DNA of 45,543 nucleotides from Firmicutes bacterium ADurb.Bin080 (lineage in GTDB: Bacteria > Bacillota > Clostridia > Christensenellales > DTU072): positions 1-45,543 of the forward strand of contig MWEH01000170.1 in assembly GCA_002070965.1 (NCBI GenBank). The letters run 5' to 3'. The position numbers and the translations under genes are program-made. How positions within the stretch are numbered: the stretch's first letter is position 1; each line of letters starts with the position of its first letter. Under the pieces are notes generated by a model that saw only the letters and a program-made list of their open reading frames with translations, was not told where the DNA came from and did not search any database. Of this stretch, positions 7,676 to 17,291 are shown in pieces.

Positions 7676-9673
7676 CTAATTCAATGATATGTTTTGCAGG
7701 TTGTATTTATCCACGTATTTGTACAACAATTCAAAATGTTCTTCTATATCTACTTGTTTGGCAATCTCCGAACATATTTTTAAAGTTTCTATATCTAATC
7801 CATGGAAACATCCCGTACCACTTTGTGTTTCGCTGTACACCTCGCCCATTCCTCTCAAATCACAATCTTTTTCAGCAATTATCATTCCGTTATTCTCCTT
7901 GGCAAGAATATTTAGTCTTGCAGAAACGATTTCTTGATCTGAATATAGAAAACAGTAGGCTTGTTGTCCGTTTCTTCCAATTCTCCCCCTCAATTGATGC
8001 AGCGAAGCCAAACCAAATCGATCCGCGCCCATAACCACCATAATCGATGCATTTGGAATATCCACTCCTACTTCAACAAGTGAAGTGGCTAAAAGAATAT
8101 CTGAACGTCCATTTCGAAAAGCATCCATTTTTTCATCTTTCTCCAGAGAAGACATCTTCCCATGCAGGGTTGATATTTTTACTCTATTTCCATACTTGGA
8201 CTTCATCTCTTGAGATATACTCTGCAATGAGCCACATTCAACGCCCTCAACATCATAAATCCTTGGGACCACTATGAATGCCTGAGCTCCGTTTTGGCAT
8301 TGAGACACAACATACTCAAGCATTTCCCCTCTTTTCTCTGGTGGCACTACAGCGGTTTTAATATTATCCCGCTTAGTTCTGTTTTCTATATGAAAAACAT
8401 TTACATTCTCAAGCATCATGATATTAATGGATCTTGGAATGGGCGTAGCCGATAAACTTAGCAAGTCACAAGCAATTCCTTTTTCCAATAGAGCCGTTCT
8501 TTGCGCTACGCCAAATCGGTGTTGTTCATCATTTATAACCAAAGACAAATCCTTGAACTTAATTCCATCTTGAATTATTGTGTGAGTTCCAACCACAATA
8601 TCAGTTAATCCTTCGGATAAATCCTGACATATCTCAGCCTTTTTCTCTTTCGGCATCGATCCTGTAAGCAAGGATATTTTTACTCCTGAATCCTTTAAAA
8701 AGGTTTTAAAAGTAAAAAAATGCTGAGAGGCTAGTATTTCTGTCGGGGCCAATACGGCAACCTGATGCTTGGAAAGGACTGCAAAGTAAGCTACTAATGC
8801 AGCTACTACTGTTTTTCCACTTCCTACATCCCCAATAAGAATCGAATTTAAAGGGGACTTAGAGTTGGCCAGAATATCGATAATACTATTAACTGCCAAC
8901 GACTGAGAATCGGAAAGTTTGAATGGGATCATTTTTTTTGCTTTTTCAAAAAAATTATCTACTTGTAAGTATAGATGCCCACGTAGATAACGGGAGCTTA
9001 CAAGCTTAAACGCGCAAATAACTCTTACTCTTTCCTCAATTAAAATGCGCATTTTAAAGTAATCTACCCTGTCTAAACTTTCAGGGAAATGAATTTGTCT
9101 TACAGCTTCAGGGATTTCTGGAATACCGTATATTCTCTCTATTTTTGAGGTAAAAACGCTGTAAAAATCCATATATTCAATTGCTTGTCTGATAAATCTG
9201 CTAAAAGTAATCTGAGGAATCAATCCCTTAGTTGGGTAAATCGATCTTATTCCACTAAAGCCTATGTCTGAGTTTTCCTTGATGATTTTATAAATCGGAT
9301 TCGTAAAAGAAATAATCCTATCTTTTTTTACCTTTCCATAGCATACAATCCTGTCCCCAGGAGACAGAGCTTTTGAAATATAATTGGAGTTAAACCATAG
9401 TATTTCAGCAGGACATCCACTTTTGTCCTGGCATAATACCTTAATAATCCCCTTCTTTCCCTTTTTGATAGGATTAGTGATTCTATTTACTATCAATTCT
9501 CCAGCAGCATACTTCCCGTTTTCTGCATTGCTAATATCGTATGCAGCATCGAGATCAAGATAGCCAGACGGGAAAAACATCAATAGTTCTTGAATCGTAT
9601 TAATATTTAGTAGAGAAAGTTTTTCTTTGGTTTTTGGCCCTATCCCTTTTATTGAGAGTAGATCGGGAGACAT
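7676..9673 (-). CDS. recG: ATP-dependent DNA helicase RecG
   Basis: RecG reverses stalled replication forks and branch-migrates Holliday junctions. The 665-residue protein has an N-terminal helix-hairpin and OB-fold wedge domain (about 1-245), then helicase motifs: GDVGSGKT (Walker A, about 282-289), DEQH (motif II, about 383-386), SATPIPR (III) and QLRGRIGR (VI, about 561-568). The length is slightly below the usual 670-690. I use the ATG at 9673, which overlaps the stop of fakA as TGATG; a GTG one codon earlier is also possible. It is translationally coupled to fakA, as in many Firmicutes. Confidence 0.97.
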   Translation of the reverse strand: MSPDLLSIKGIGPKTKEKLSLLNINTIQELLMFFPSGYLDLDAAYDISNAENGKYAAGELIVNRITNPIKKGKKGIIKVLCQDKSGCPAEILWFNSNYISKALSPGDRIVCYGKVKKDRIISFTNPIYKIIKENSDIGFSGIRSIYPTKGLIPQITFSRFIRQAIEYMDFYSVFTSKIERIYGIPEIPEAVRQIHFPESLDRVDYFKMRILIEERVRVICAFKLVSSRYLRGHLYLQVDNFFEKAKKMIPFKLSDSQSLAVNSIIDILANSKSPLNSILIGDVGSGKTVVAALVAYFAVLSKHQVAVLAPTEILASQHFFTFKTFLKDSGVKISLLTGSMPKEKKAEICQDLSEGLTDIVVGTHTIIQDGIKFKDLSLVINDEQHRFGVAQRTALLEKGIACDLLSLSATPIPRSINIMMLENVNVFHIENRTKRDNIKTAVVPPEKRGEMLEYVVSQCQNGAQAFIVVPRIYDVEGVECGSLQSISQEMKSKYGNRVKISTLHGKMSSLEKDEKMDAFRNGRSDILLATSLVEVGVDIPNASIMVVMGADRFGLASLHQLRGRIGRNGQQAYCFLYSDQEIVSARLNILAKENNGMIIAEKDCDLRGMGEVYSETQSGTGCFHGLDIETLKICSEIAKQVDIEEHFELLYKYVDKYNLQNISLN

Positions 9674-11301
9674 CACTCCACAGCAACATAATAGTAATAG
9701 TGTTGCTGTCCTCCACTATAAACCAAAATATCAAAAAATAAATGTTCTTTTAATAATTCATTTTTAAGTATTTCAGATTCCTCTTCAGACACTTCTGCTC
9801 CACGGTAAAGGGTGACCGTTGAGCTATCTTCATCTATCATTTTGCTAATTAAATCTTTCGTAACCTGCTTAATATTATCCCCTTTTGCCGCTATATTCCC
9901 ATATATTCCAATTATGTCCCCATCATGGAGTTCATAACCATCCATCTCAGTATCTCTTACAGCATGAGTTACCATACCACTTCTAATGGAACTTATGGCT
10001 CTTCTCATCATTTCTACATTTTCTTCTTCCCCAGCTTCTGGATTGTAATTGATAGCCGCGGCTATTCCTTGCGGAATATCTTTTGAAGGGATAACGACAA
10101 TGTTCGAATCTGTAAGCCCTTTTGCTTGTTCCGCAGCTAAAATGATATTGCTGTTATTTGGCAAAACATATACAGTATCCGCATTTACTTTGTTAACGGC
10201 AGCAGAAATATCTTCGACACTTGGGTTCATTGTCTGCCCCCCTTCTATGACTATATCTGCTCTAAGCTCCGTAAAAATATTCTTTAACCCTTCTCCATTA
10301 CATATAGCCATCATTCCGACTGGCTTTCTTACTGACATTTTTTCATTAGGTTTATGTAATTCTCTAAATTGCTGAACCATGTTGTCAATCTTAAGTTTAT
10401 TAAGCTCTCCCAATTTCAACCCAAAGCCTATTGCCTTATCTGGATTATTGGTATGTACGTGCACTTTTACCAAATTTAAGTCACCTATAACTAACACACA
10501 ATCTCCAATTTCATTAAGAGAATCTCTTAGTTTATCGATATCAGAGATTGTAGTTTTGGGAAGAAGGTTGATTATAAAAAATTCAGTACAATACGAAAAA
10601 TTAATATTCTCAAAATCCTGTATTTCATCCGGGTTGTCGGAAACATCAATGTTTAACACTTCTGGTTTTTGAAGGGCCTTCATTTCTATTCCAACTAGTA
10701 TGTTGTACATTCCTTCAAGTATTATTAATAATCCTGCTCCTCCTGCATCAACAACTCCGGCTTTTTTTAGAACTGGCAACATATTAGGGGTATCCGCTAA
10801 TACTTTTTTGCCTTGTTTTAAAATTTGGGTAAAAAAGGTCTCATAATCAGAGGTTCTAGTAGATATTTTCAATGCATAAGCAGAAACCATTCTAATTATG
10901 GTCAGAATAGTGCCTTCTTTGGGTTGCGCGACAACTTCGTAGGCAACTTGGGAGCCTTGCGCAAGAGCTCGCGAAAAAGTTTTAGTGTTAATAAGGTCAA
11001 CTTCGGAAAGAACATTTGCCATACCCTTAAAAATTTGGGATAAAATTACGCCACTATTTCCTCTCGCTCCCTTTAGTGCCCCAACAGACATACCCTTGCA
11101 AACGCTGACCATATTCTCTGGATCGCTAAGACTCATCTCTTTTAACGTTGAGTTCATTGTCAAAGTCATGTTTGTTCCCGTATCACCATCCGGAACAGGA
11201 AACACGTTTAAACTGTCTATATATGCCTTATTTAACTCTAAATTTAGCTCGCCGCCTTTGAAAATTTCGAGTATTTTCTTTGCGTCAATATTTGTTATCA
11301 T
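9673..11301 (-). CDS. fakA: DAK2-domain fatty acid kinase subunit FakA (YloV)
   Basis: FakA is the ATP-binding subunit that phosphorylates FakB-bound fatty acids so that they can enter phospholipids. This 542-residue protein has the DAK2/DhaL-like kinase domain at its N-terminus, with the ATP/Mg site DGDTGTNM (38-45) and GARGNSGVILSQ (78-89). The middle domain and the C-terminal EDD-like domain typical of YloV proteins follow. FakB partners are not in this window. It sits between the Gls24-family gene and recG, the B. subtilis order (yloU-yloV-...-recG). The serine dehydratase genes that lie between yloV and recG in B. subtilis are absent. The ribosome-binding site is weak. Confidence 0.93.
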   Translation of the reverse strand: MITNIDAKKILEIFKGGELNLELNKAYIDSLNVFPVPDGDTGTNMTLTMNSTLKEMSLSDPENMVSVCKGMSVGALKGARGNSGVILSQIFKGMANVLSEVDLINTKTFSRALAQGSQVAYEVVAQPKEGTILTIIRMVSAYALKISTRTSDYETFFTQILKQGKKVLADTPNMLPVLKKAGVVDAGGAGLLIILEGMYNILVGIEMKALQKPEVLNIDVSDNPDEIQDFENINFSYCTEFFIINLLPKTTISDIDKLRDSLNEIGDCVLVIGDLNLVKVHVHTNNPDKAIGFGLKLGELNKLKIDNMVQQFRELHKPNEKMSVRKPVGMMAICNGEGLKNIFTELRADIVIEGGQTMNPSVEDISAAVNKVNADTVYVLPNNSNIILAAEQAKGLTDSNIVVIPSKDIPQGIAAAINYNPEAGEEENVEMMRRAISSIRSGMVTHAVRDTEMDGYELHDGDIIGIYGNIAAKGDNIKQVTKDLISKMIDEDSSTVTLYRGAEVSEEESEILKNELLKEHLFFDILVYSGGQQHYYYYVAVE

Positions 11302-11347
11302 ATTATATTACGGCCCTTCTTGGGGTAGATTGAATATATCAATACAA

Positions 11348-11695
11348 TTATTTGTATCCTACAACGTGTACATTTACACCCTTAACCCTCATCCCCGTTA
11401 GATTAGCCACATTATATTCGACTGAAGACCTCAAACTCTCTGTAACCGCATTTTCATTCACACCTTTGCTGATAATCACATAAAGGTCTAAAAAGATTCT
11501 ATTATCCATAGTAATCACCTTTATTCCACAATTAATGGGCTTATGTTTAAACAAAACTTTTACTCGAGAAGAAAACCTTCTAGGGGATAATTCCACAACC
11601 CCGCAACACTCCAAAGCGACCCTACCAGCTATTAATGCAACTGCTTGGTCGCTGATCGTAATGTTTCCATATATGTTCGTGGTCTGTAGAGGCAT
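11348..11695 (-). CDS. Asp23/Gls24-family envelope stress protein (YloU-like)
   Basis: A 115-residue Gls24/Asp23-family protein. Family features are visible: GNITISDQAVALIAGRVALECCGVVELSPR at 9-38, the acidic-basic middle strand region GIKVITMDNRIFLDLYVIISKG, and the end SVEYNVANLTGMRVKGVNVHVVGYK. Members are small soluble or membrane-associated proteins linked to cell-envelope homeostasis; the molecular role is poorly known. It is first in the Gls24-fakA-recG unit, 46 bases before fakA, and diverges from rpmB. The ATG at 11695 has only a poor ribosome-binding site. The promoter on this strand is not clear. Confidence 0.92.
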   Translation of the reverse strand: MPLQTTNIYGNITISDQAVALIAGRVALECCGVVELSPRRFSSRVKVLFKHKPINCGIKVITMDNRIFLDLYVIISKGVNENAVTESLRSSVEYNVANLTGMRVKGVNVHVVGYK

Positions 11696-11779
11696 AGTAC
11701 ACCATTTTACTTTAATGTGATTATGTTATATTAAAACTATGTAAAAATCAAGCAAAAGCTAAAAGCACAGATAAAACTC

Positions 11780-11808
11780 TTGCATTAAATCTTAAGCAAT
11801 TGTATAAT
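11780..11808 (+). promoter_or_regulatory. Sigma-A-type promoter of rpmB
   Basis: Plus strand TTGCAT (11780-11785), 17-bp spacer, perfect TATAAT (11803-11808), about 38 bases before the rpmB ATG. Confidence 0.87.
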
Positions 11809-11846
11809 ACAAAAGCTAAAACAGATAATTAGTCGGAGGTAATAAC

Positions 11847-12038
11847 ATGTCCAGGATATGCAGTATATGTGGGAAAGGGGCTATGAGCGGAAATAATGTC
11901 AGTCATAGCAGAATTAGAACTAGAAGAAAATGGAGTGCTAATGTTCAAAAAATGAACATAGTAGATGATTCCGGCAAGGAAACTAATGCTTATGTATGCA
12001 CTCGTTGCCTTCGCACGATGAGAAAGCAAGAAAAATAG
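11847..12038 (+). CDS. rpmB: 50S ribosomal protein L28, zinc-ribbon (C+) form
   Basis: A 63-residue L28. It keeps both CxxC pairs (Cys5/Cys8 and Cys51/Cys54), so it is the zinc-binding C+ form. Many bacteria also have zinc-free paralogues used under zinc starvation; none is seen here. The core [19 protein letters not shown] is typical. GGAGG lies 7 nt before the ATG. It is alone on the plus strand between two minus-strand operons, the same inverted position as in B. subtilis, with its own promoter and terminator. spoVM, which sits beside it in Bacillus, is not present. Confidence 0.97.
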   Translation: MSRICSICGKGAMSGNNVSHSRIRTRRKWSANVQKMNIVDDSGKETNAYVCTRCLRTMRKQEK

Positions 12039-12056
12039 TACTTTATTAATCAACTC

Positions 12057-12091
12057 AAAAAGAGAACCGATCAAAACCGGTTCTTTTTTTT
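12057..12091. terminator. Bidirectional terminator between rpmB and rpe
   Basis: The stem GAACCG/CGGTTC (12064-12069, 12078-12083) with an 8-nt loop is followed on the plus strand by eight T residues. On the minus strand it is followed by TCTTTTT. It can therefore end both rpmB and the long convergent operon that finishes with rpe. Confidence 0.88.
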
Positions 12092-12143
12092 ATTAATATT
12101 AACAATATTTTGTACCTTTGGATACAGAAACCACTTTCGAAGC

Positions 12144-12809
12144 TCACATATCGCCTCTTATTGTTTTGATTGTTCTCTCAGGATTTTTTGAATTGTATAC
12201 TGCGCTTCCCGCGACAATAACGTTCACCCCGGTATCCCTAACGACTCCTGCGTTTTGCTCGTTAATCCCACCATCTATTTCTATGTCAAAGGAGAGATTA
12301 TGTTTCTTTCTATAATTCTTGATTGCTTCAACTTTTTTTAGAGTCTCTGGGATAAATTTTTGTCCCCCATGTCCTGCCTGGACGCTCATAACAAGTATGA
12401 AATCGCACAAATCCAACAAATACAGATAATCCTCGCATTTAACGTCAGCGTTGATTACGATTCCTGCCCTTGTCCCTGAATCCCTTATTATTTTTAAGGC
12501 TTCAACAGGGTTATCGCTTACTTCCGGATGAAACGAAAGCCAATCAGCGCCACTATCAATAAATTTAGTTAAATATTTTTCGGGTTTAACAATCATCAAA
12601 TGAACATCCAAGGGAAGTTTTGTGTATTCTTTTATGGCTTTAATCATCGGCATTCCAAAAGTAATATTGGGGACATATACCCCATCCATCACATCACAAT
12701 GGACTAGATCAGCCCCCCATTCATCTAATAAGGCAACGCTCTTGCCCATATTTGCAAAATCCCCCGATAGTATTGATGGAGCGACAAAAACTCTCTTTTC
12801 TTCTGCCAT
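12144..12809 (-). CDS. rpe: Ribulose-phosphate 3-epimerase
   Basis: Interconverts ribulose 5-phosphate and xylulose 5-phosphate in the pentose phosphate pathway. The 221-residue TIM barrel shows PSILSGDF (11-18), the metal and catalytic residues in HCDVMDG (37-43) and DVHLMI (68-73), MSVQAGHGGQKF, and the second Asp in EIDGGI. The ATG has AAGGAG upstream. It follows rsgA by 21 bases and is the last gene before the bidirectional terminator. thiN (yloS), which follows rpe in B. subtilis, is absent. Confidence 0.97.
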   Translation of the reverse strand: MAEEKRVFVAPSILSGDFANMGKSVALLDEWGADLVHCDVMDGVYVPNITFGMPMIKAIKEYTKLPLDVHLMIVKPEKYLTKFIDSGADWLSFHPEVSDNPVEALKIIRDSGTRAGIVINADVKCEDYLYLLDLCDFILVMSVQAGHGGQKFIPETLKKVEAIKNYRKKHNLSFDIEIDGGINEQNAGVVRDTGVNVIVAGSAVYNSKNPERTIKTIRGDM

Positions 12810-12830
12810 ATTTAACTCTCCTTTATAATC

Positions 12831-13700
12831 CTAAGAAAACTCTTTTTCCCTGCTATCCTTTATTTCATTATATATTTTTATATATCTCTCATATCTTTCT
12901 TTGTCTACTAAACCCTTTTCAACTGCTTCCTTAACTCCACAAGACGGCTCTGAGATATGGGTGCATCCTTTAAATCGACATCTTTCTGAATAATCCAGAA
13001 AATCCGGATAATAGTATCCCAACTCACTCTCATGTATCTTTAGGTTTTCCAGCATACTAAATCCACACGTATCAACAATCTCTGCCCCCAATGCTTTAAA
13101 AATCTCAACGTGTCTTGTTGTATTTTTCCCTCTTTTAATTTTATCAGACAGTTCTCCAGTTTTCAAATTAAGCCCCAAAATTGCATTTAGCATGCTTGTT
13201 TTGCCTACAGCACTTTGACCGGCAAGGCATACAGATCTACCCTTAATCAAGTTTTCAATCTCAGATAGGCCAAAACCTGTCTCAGCTGAGACCGCAATTG
13301 TATCAAGAATCTGGCCATAACCCGATAATGCTGAATCTACTTCAGTCGGATCCACTAAATCAATTTTGTTATAGCATAGTATAGGTCTTATTCTCTGAGA
13401 ATAGCTATTAATGAGGATTTTATCGACCAATACGAAATCAGGTTTAGGCTCTTTAGCGACAACAATCAGCACATCATCTATATTCGCAACTGGAGGTCTA
13501 ACAAGATAATTCTTGCGAGGTAAAACATCTATTATTCTTCCTGGAATTTCAGCTTTTTCAAAGCTCACATTATCCCCCACAAGGATTTCCTGGTCAGTAT
13601 TCCTCAGCGCTCCACGAGCAGAGCAAAGATATTGCGTATTCCCTTCTAAAACCCAATATTTCCCAGCAAGGATTTTAACAACTTTTCCTTTAAATAGCAT
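12831..13700 (-). CDS. rsgA: Ribosome small-subunit biogenesis GTPase RsgA
   Basis: RsgA is a circularly permuted GTPase that checks late 30S assembly and helps release RbfA. The 289-residue protein has an N-terminal OB-fold (1-67), then the permuted G motifs: NKID (111-114, G4) before GQSAVGKTS (161-169, G1) and DTCGF (210-214, G3). A C-terminal zinc domain uses Cys241, Cys246, His248 and Cys254. GGAG precedes the ATG. It is followed closely by rpe, as in Bacillus. The prkC/stp pair that normally precedes it is missing; the 143-base gap to rlmN is non-coding. Confidence 0.97.
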   Translation of the reverse strand: MLFKGKVVKILAGKYWVLEGNTQYLCSARGALRNTDQEILVGDNVSFEKAEIPGRIIDVLPRKNYLVRPPVANIDDVLIVVAKEPKPDFVLVDKILINSYSQRIRPILCYNKIDLVDPTEVDSALSGYGQILDTIAVSAETGFGLSEIENLIKGRSVCLAGQSAVGKTSMLNAILGLNLKTGELSDKIKRGKNTTRHVEIFKALGAEIVDTCGFSMLENLKIHESELGYYYPDFLDYSERCRFKGCTHISEPSCGVKEAVEKGLVDKERYERYIKIYNEIKDSREKEFS

Positions 13701-13843
13701 TTATACTCCAAAATAATAATTTGGCAATCATAATCTACCTTTTTAATTAACTCTTATTTTCTCTAGAAACCCTAATTACCTTTAACCATTATCATCCTAT
13801 TTTTCTATACTTAACTATATAAATAAAAACTTTTGTCTTTACT

Positions 13844-14929
13844 TTAGCCAATGACCGAATACTCTGAAAAATCCTTAATTTTTTTTCCATCAGCAAGAAA
13901 ATGGTTTCTAAGTTGGCCACATGCCCCATCAATATCAGAGCCCAAGCTCCTTCTTATCGTGGCAGAAATGCCATTATCCCCAAGTATCTTCTTGATTTCC
14001 TCGGCTCTCTTATCTTCAGATCCCAAAATAGATTTGCCCCGAACGGGATTAAGTCTGATAAGGTTTATGTGTACTTGCTTTCCTTTCAGCAATTTAACTA
14101 GATCATCTATGCTTTCATTTTTTGAACTTAACTCTGTTAGAGCGTATTCATATGAAACCCTTCTTCCCGTGTTTGAGTAATAAAAATCTGCTGCCTTAAC
14201 GACATCCTTAATCGAGTATACTTTTGCAATAGGCATTATTTTTTGTCTATCGATATCCGATGAAGCATGAAGTGATATTGTCAAAGTGAGGGGTATTTCC
14301 TCTTTTGCTAGTTTATAAATCTTATCAGGAATCCCACACGTTGATAAAGTAATGTTTCTAGGGCTTATATTCAATCCATTTTCTGAGGTAATTAGCCTAA
14401 TAAACCTTATCACATTAACGTAATTATCTAAGGGCTCCCCGCTACCCATCAGTACTACGTTAGAAATAGCACGATTATTCTTTGTCCCATTTTTCTCACG
14501 ATTAATAGCTAATACCTGGCCCAATATCTCCCCCGGGCTCAAGTCTCTTATCAAACCGTTTATACCTGAGGCACAGAATTCACATCCCCTTGCACACCCG
14601 ACCTGAGATGATACGCAAACCGTATTCCCGTAATTATTAGGAAGATACACCCCCTCGACTATGCTATTATCAGTCAATAAGAACAGATACTTCGTTACTC
14701 CCTTGTTTCCATTAACCTTTGAAATAATCTTAGCAGGGACAATTACATAGTCTGAAAATGCCTCTGATAGGGACTTAGGAATATTTGAGCTTTCCGCCCA
14801 ATCTCTATAGGAGAGAGATAATTCAAAAATCTGTTGAGATCGAAATTTCGGAAAACCTCTTTCAAGTACAATAGCCGTTATTTCCTCAAGAGAATGATCT
14901 TGTATGCATTTTTTTCTTTCTTCTATCAA
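13844..14929 (-). CDS. rlmN: 23S rRNA/tRNA adenine-C2 methyltransferase RlmN
   Basis: A radical-SAM enzyme that makes 2-methyladenosine at A2503 of 23S rRNA and at position 37 of some tRNAs. The iron-sulfur cluster motif is Cys112-x3-Cys116-x2-Cys119 (GCARGCEFCASG). The two methyl-transfer cysteines appear to be Cys105 and Cys337 (in GACGQL), with the same 7-residue spacing before the cluster as in E. coli. At 361 residues the length is normal. The start is a TTG at 14929 with GAGG 9 nt upstream; no in-frame ATG is available nearby. It lies 55 bases after rsmB. Confidence 0.97.
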   Translation of the reverse strand: MIEERKKCIQDHSLEEITAIVLERGFPKFRSQQIFELSLSYRDWAESSNIPKSLSEAFSDYVIVPAKIISKVNGNKGVTKYLFLLTDNSIVEGVYLPNNYGNTVCVSSQVGCARGCEFCASGINGLIRDLSPGEILGQVLAINREKNGTKNNRAISNVVLMGSGEPLDNYVNVIRFIRLITSENGLNISPRNITLSTCGIPDKIYKLAKEEIPLTLTISLHASSDIDRQKIMPIAKVYSIKDVVKAADFYYSNTGRRVSYEYALTELSSKNESIDDLVKLLKGKQVHINLIRLNPVRGKSILGSEDKRAEEIKKILGDNGISATIRRSLGSDIDGACGQLRNHFLADGKKIKDFSEYSVIG

Positions 14930-14984
14930 ATTTATAATCCTCTTACCGTTTGGGACCTTGTCAAGACCGTGAAAGCCACGTTAG

Positions 14985-16226
14985 TTATGCTATTTTAAGG
15001 ATTCTGGCAATGTAATACCCATCCATCCCTTTATCATCAGGCAATAACTGAATGAATCCATTTTCGGGGAATACCCCCTCTCTTATATCAAGAACATAAT
15101 TAGGGTTATTTTTAAGGAAAGTTCTTATTACCTTTCCATTTTCTTCATCAGTAATTGTGCAAGTTGAATAAATTATTAGTCCACCTATTTTTATGTAATT
15201 TTTCGCATTTTCTAAGAGATCACCTTGAATGGTGCTTAATGTCTCTATATCCTCGGGTTTTTTTGAAAAAATCATATCCTGTTTCTTTTTTATAACGCCC
15301 AACCCAGAACAAGGGGCATCAATAAAGACTATATCAAAAAGATTTACTAAAGCTATATTTTCTTTTCTTCCATCATTTCTTATTGTTTTCAAATCAAGTC
15401 CCATTCTTGACGCATAGGAAGAAATCAATTTTAATCTGTGCTCATGGATGTCGCATGAAAGTACCTCTGCACCTTTTTCAGCGGCAAAAACTGACTTTCC
15501 CCCTGGAGCAGCACATAAATCCAGCACTTTTTTACCCTTAATATTTCCAGCAGCTTCCACAACTAAGGTTGATGCAAGAGACTGAAAAGTTAATTTGCCT
15601 TTGTTAAATAAATCTCTGATTAAGGGAGTACTTCGAACAAAATATCCTGTTTGTGAGGGGATAAAATCATCAACTATTCTTTCAAACTCGTTTTTTGATA
15701 TTCTAGTTGAGTTCAGTCTCACATGTTCCATTTGTGTAGTATCAGTATTGAGAATTTCCCCATAATCGTTTGGGTATTGCTTTTTAATTAATTGAATTAT
15801 CCACCTAGGTAAATTATACCTTACTTCTTCATAATACTCCGATGACTCGTCTGGATGAAAGACTTGTTGTTGAGAAATTTTTCTTAAAACCCCGTTGACA
15901 AAAGGCTTAAGCTCTTTTTTTCCAATCTTTCCGGTTAAATCTACAATCTCATTCACAATAGTATAATCTGGGATATTAAGGTTTTTTAGGCAGAAAGACC
16001 CTATTAAAAGAAGTATATATACTGTTTTTGAGGGTTTCTTTTCGAGATATAAAGATAAATTATATTCAAGAAGATAATATTGTTCTAAGGTTCCATACAC
16101 AATCTTGGTAACAATAGATAAATCTTTTTCTGCGGAAATATCTCTTAATGCTAATTGAACATAGGCCCCTTCCGAAATGACCTTTTTTAGAACAGCATAA
16201 CTCTTTTCTAAATAACCCGTTGTCAT
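14985..16226 (-). CDS. rsmB: 16S rRNA m5C967 methyltransferase RsmB
   Basis: Methylates C967 of 16S rRNA. The 413-residue protein has a NusB-like N-terminal domain (about 1-130) and a Rossmann methyltransferase domain with the SAM motif DLCAAPGGKS. The two catalytic cysteines lie in DAPCSGLG and YSTCTITDEEN. It is 24 bases after fmt in the conserved def-fmt-rsmB-rlmN run. The ribosome-binding site is weak (AAGAAA), so translation may depend on coupling to fmt. Confidence 0.96.
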   Translation of the reverse strand: MTTGYLEKSYAVLKKVISEGAYVQLALRDISAEKDLSIVTKIVYGTLEQYYLLEYNLSLYLEKKPSKTVYILLLIGSFCLKNLNIPDYTIVNEIVDLTGKIGKKELKPFVNGVLRKISQQQVFHPDESSEYYEEVRYNLPRWIIQLIKKQYPNDYGEILNTDTTQMEHVRLNSTRISKNEFERIVDDFIPSQTGYFVRSTPLIRDLFNKGKLTFQSLASTLVVEAAGNIKGKKVLDLCAAPGGKSVFAAEKGAEVLSCDIHEHRLKLISSYASRMGLDLKTIRNDGRKENIALVNLFDIVFIDAPCSGLGVIKKKQDMIFSKKPEDIETLSTIQGDLLENAKNYIKIGGLIIYSTCTITDEENGKVIRTFLKNNPNYVLDIREGVFPENGFIQLLPDDKGMDGYYIARILKIA

Positions 16227-16250
16227 CTATTTCTTATATCCAATCTAAGG

Positions 16251-17195
16251 CTACCCTTTCAATAGAATCTCTTCATTAATCTGAAATGGTCTTCCAAGGA
16301 GAAACTCCCTAATTTCTAGAGCTTTTCCACCCTCAAGCTGAACCCTGTTAATTTCCAGAACACCTTTTTTACATTTTACGAACAATCCTTGGTTAGTAAT
16401 TCTAATTATTTTCCCTGGTAAATATACCTCATTAAAGGAATTTTCTCCTTCTGCCCTCGCCTCAATAATTTTCATTTGCCCATATTTAGATTGAAAATAA
16501 ACTGATGGCCAAGGATTAAACGCTCGAATCTTATTAAAAATTTCCTCAGCTGACTCTTTTCTAAAATCTATTTCTCCATCTTCCTTATTAATTTTCTTAC
16601 AAAAAGAAGCTTTTTCATGGTCTTGTTGAACGGGTTTAATTAACCCCGACTCTATTGCATCTAATGTTTCTACCACAGCAACACCACCTAACATAGCCAG
16701 TTTTTCCAAGCATTCATCGGTCTTTTCCTCACCGTTAAGGGTAATCTTCTTCATGTTAAGTATATCCCCTGCGTCCACAGCAAGAACCGTTTTCATTATT
16801 GTTACACCAATCTCTTTTTCCCCGTTAAGTAGGGCACTTTGAACTGGGGATGCGCCGCGATATTTAGGCAATATTGATGCGTGAACATTAATTATTCCAT
16901 ATTTAAAAATATTTAATACCTCTTCCTTTAAAATCTGTCCGAAGGCTGCGGTAACACCAATATCTGCTTTTAAATCTTCAATGGCCTTAATCTGATTATT
17001 AATATTTTCAAACTGAAATATTTTAAGCCCCTTTTTTTCGGAAAATTCCTTTACAGGAGAAGAAATTACTTCCTTTCCTCTTTTTCCTTTTCTATCGGGC
17101 ATAGTAATAACCCCAACTATCTCATGCTTCGAAAGCAACAATTCATTAAGTACCTTAACAGCAAATACTGGGGTTCCTAAAAATACAATTCTCAT
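16251..17195 (-). CDS. fmt: Methionyl-tRNA formyltransferase
   Basis: Formylates Met-tRNA(fMet) with 10-formyl-tetrahydrofolate to make the initiator tRNA. The 314-residue protein has the formyltransferase fold at its N-terminus with NVHASILPKYRGASPVQ (folate and catalytic region) and GVTIMKT. The C-terminal OB-like tRNA-binding domain is present (about 205-314). GAGG lies 7 nt before the ATG. It is paired with def 96 bases upstream, so formylation and deformylation are encoded together. Confidence 0.97.
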   Translation of the reverse strand: MRIVFLGTPVFAVKVLNELLLSKHEIVGVITMPDRKGKRGKEVISSPVKEFSEKKGLKIFQFENINNQIKAIEDLKADIGVTAAFGQILKEEVLNIFKYGIINVHASILPKYRGASPVQSALLNGEKEIGVTIMKTVLAVDAGDILNMKKITLNGEEKTDECLEKLAMLGGVAVVETLDAIESGLIKPVQQDHEKASFCKKINKEDGEIDFRKESAEEIFNKIRAFNPWPSVYFQSKYGQMKIIEARAEGENSFNEVYLPGKIIRITNQGLFVKCKKGVLEINRVQLEGGKALEIREFLLGRPFQINEEILLKG

Positions 17196-17291
17196 GTTAA
17201 TTCCTCAATTTATATCCAATTATCCTTGTGTAAAATCAATAAATCTTTTTTATGTCCCATCTAGCTATTGTATCTTAATATGTCCAAAGAA

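Noticed and set aside
13700..13727. Promoter TTGCCA-16-TATAAA just upstream of rsgA
   Set aside because: The -10 box overlaps the rsgA start codon and its ribosome-binding site, so transcription would start inside the gene.
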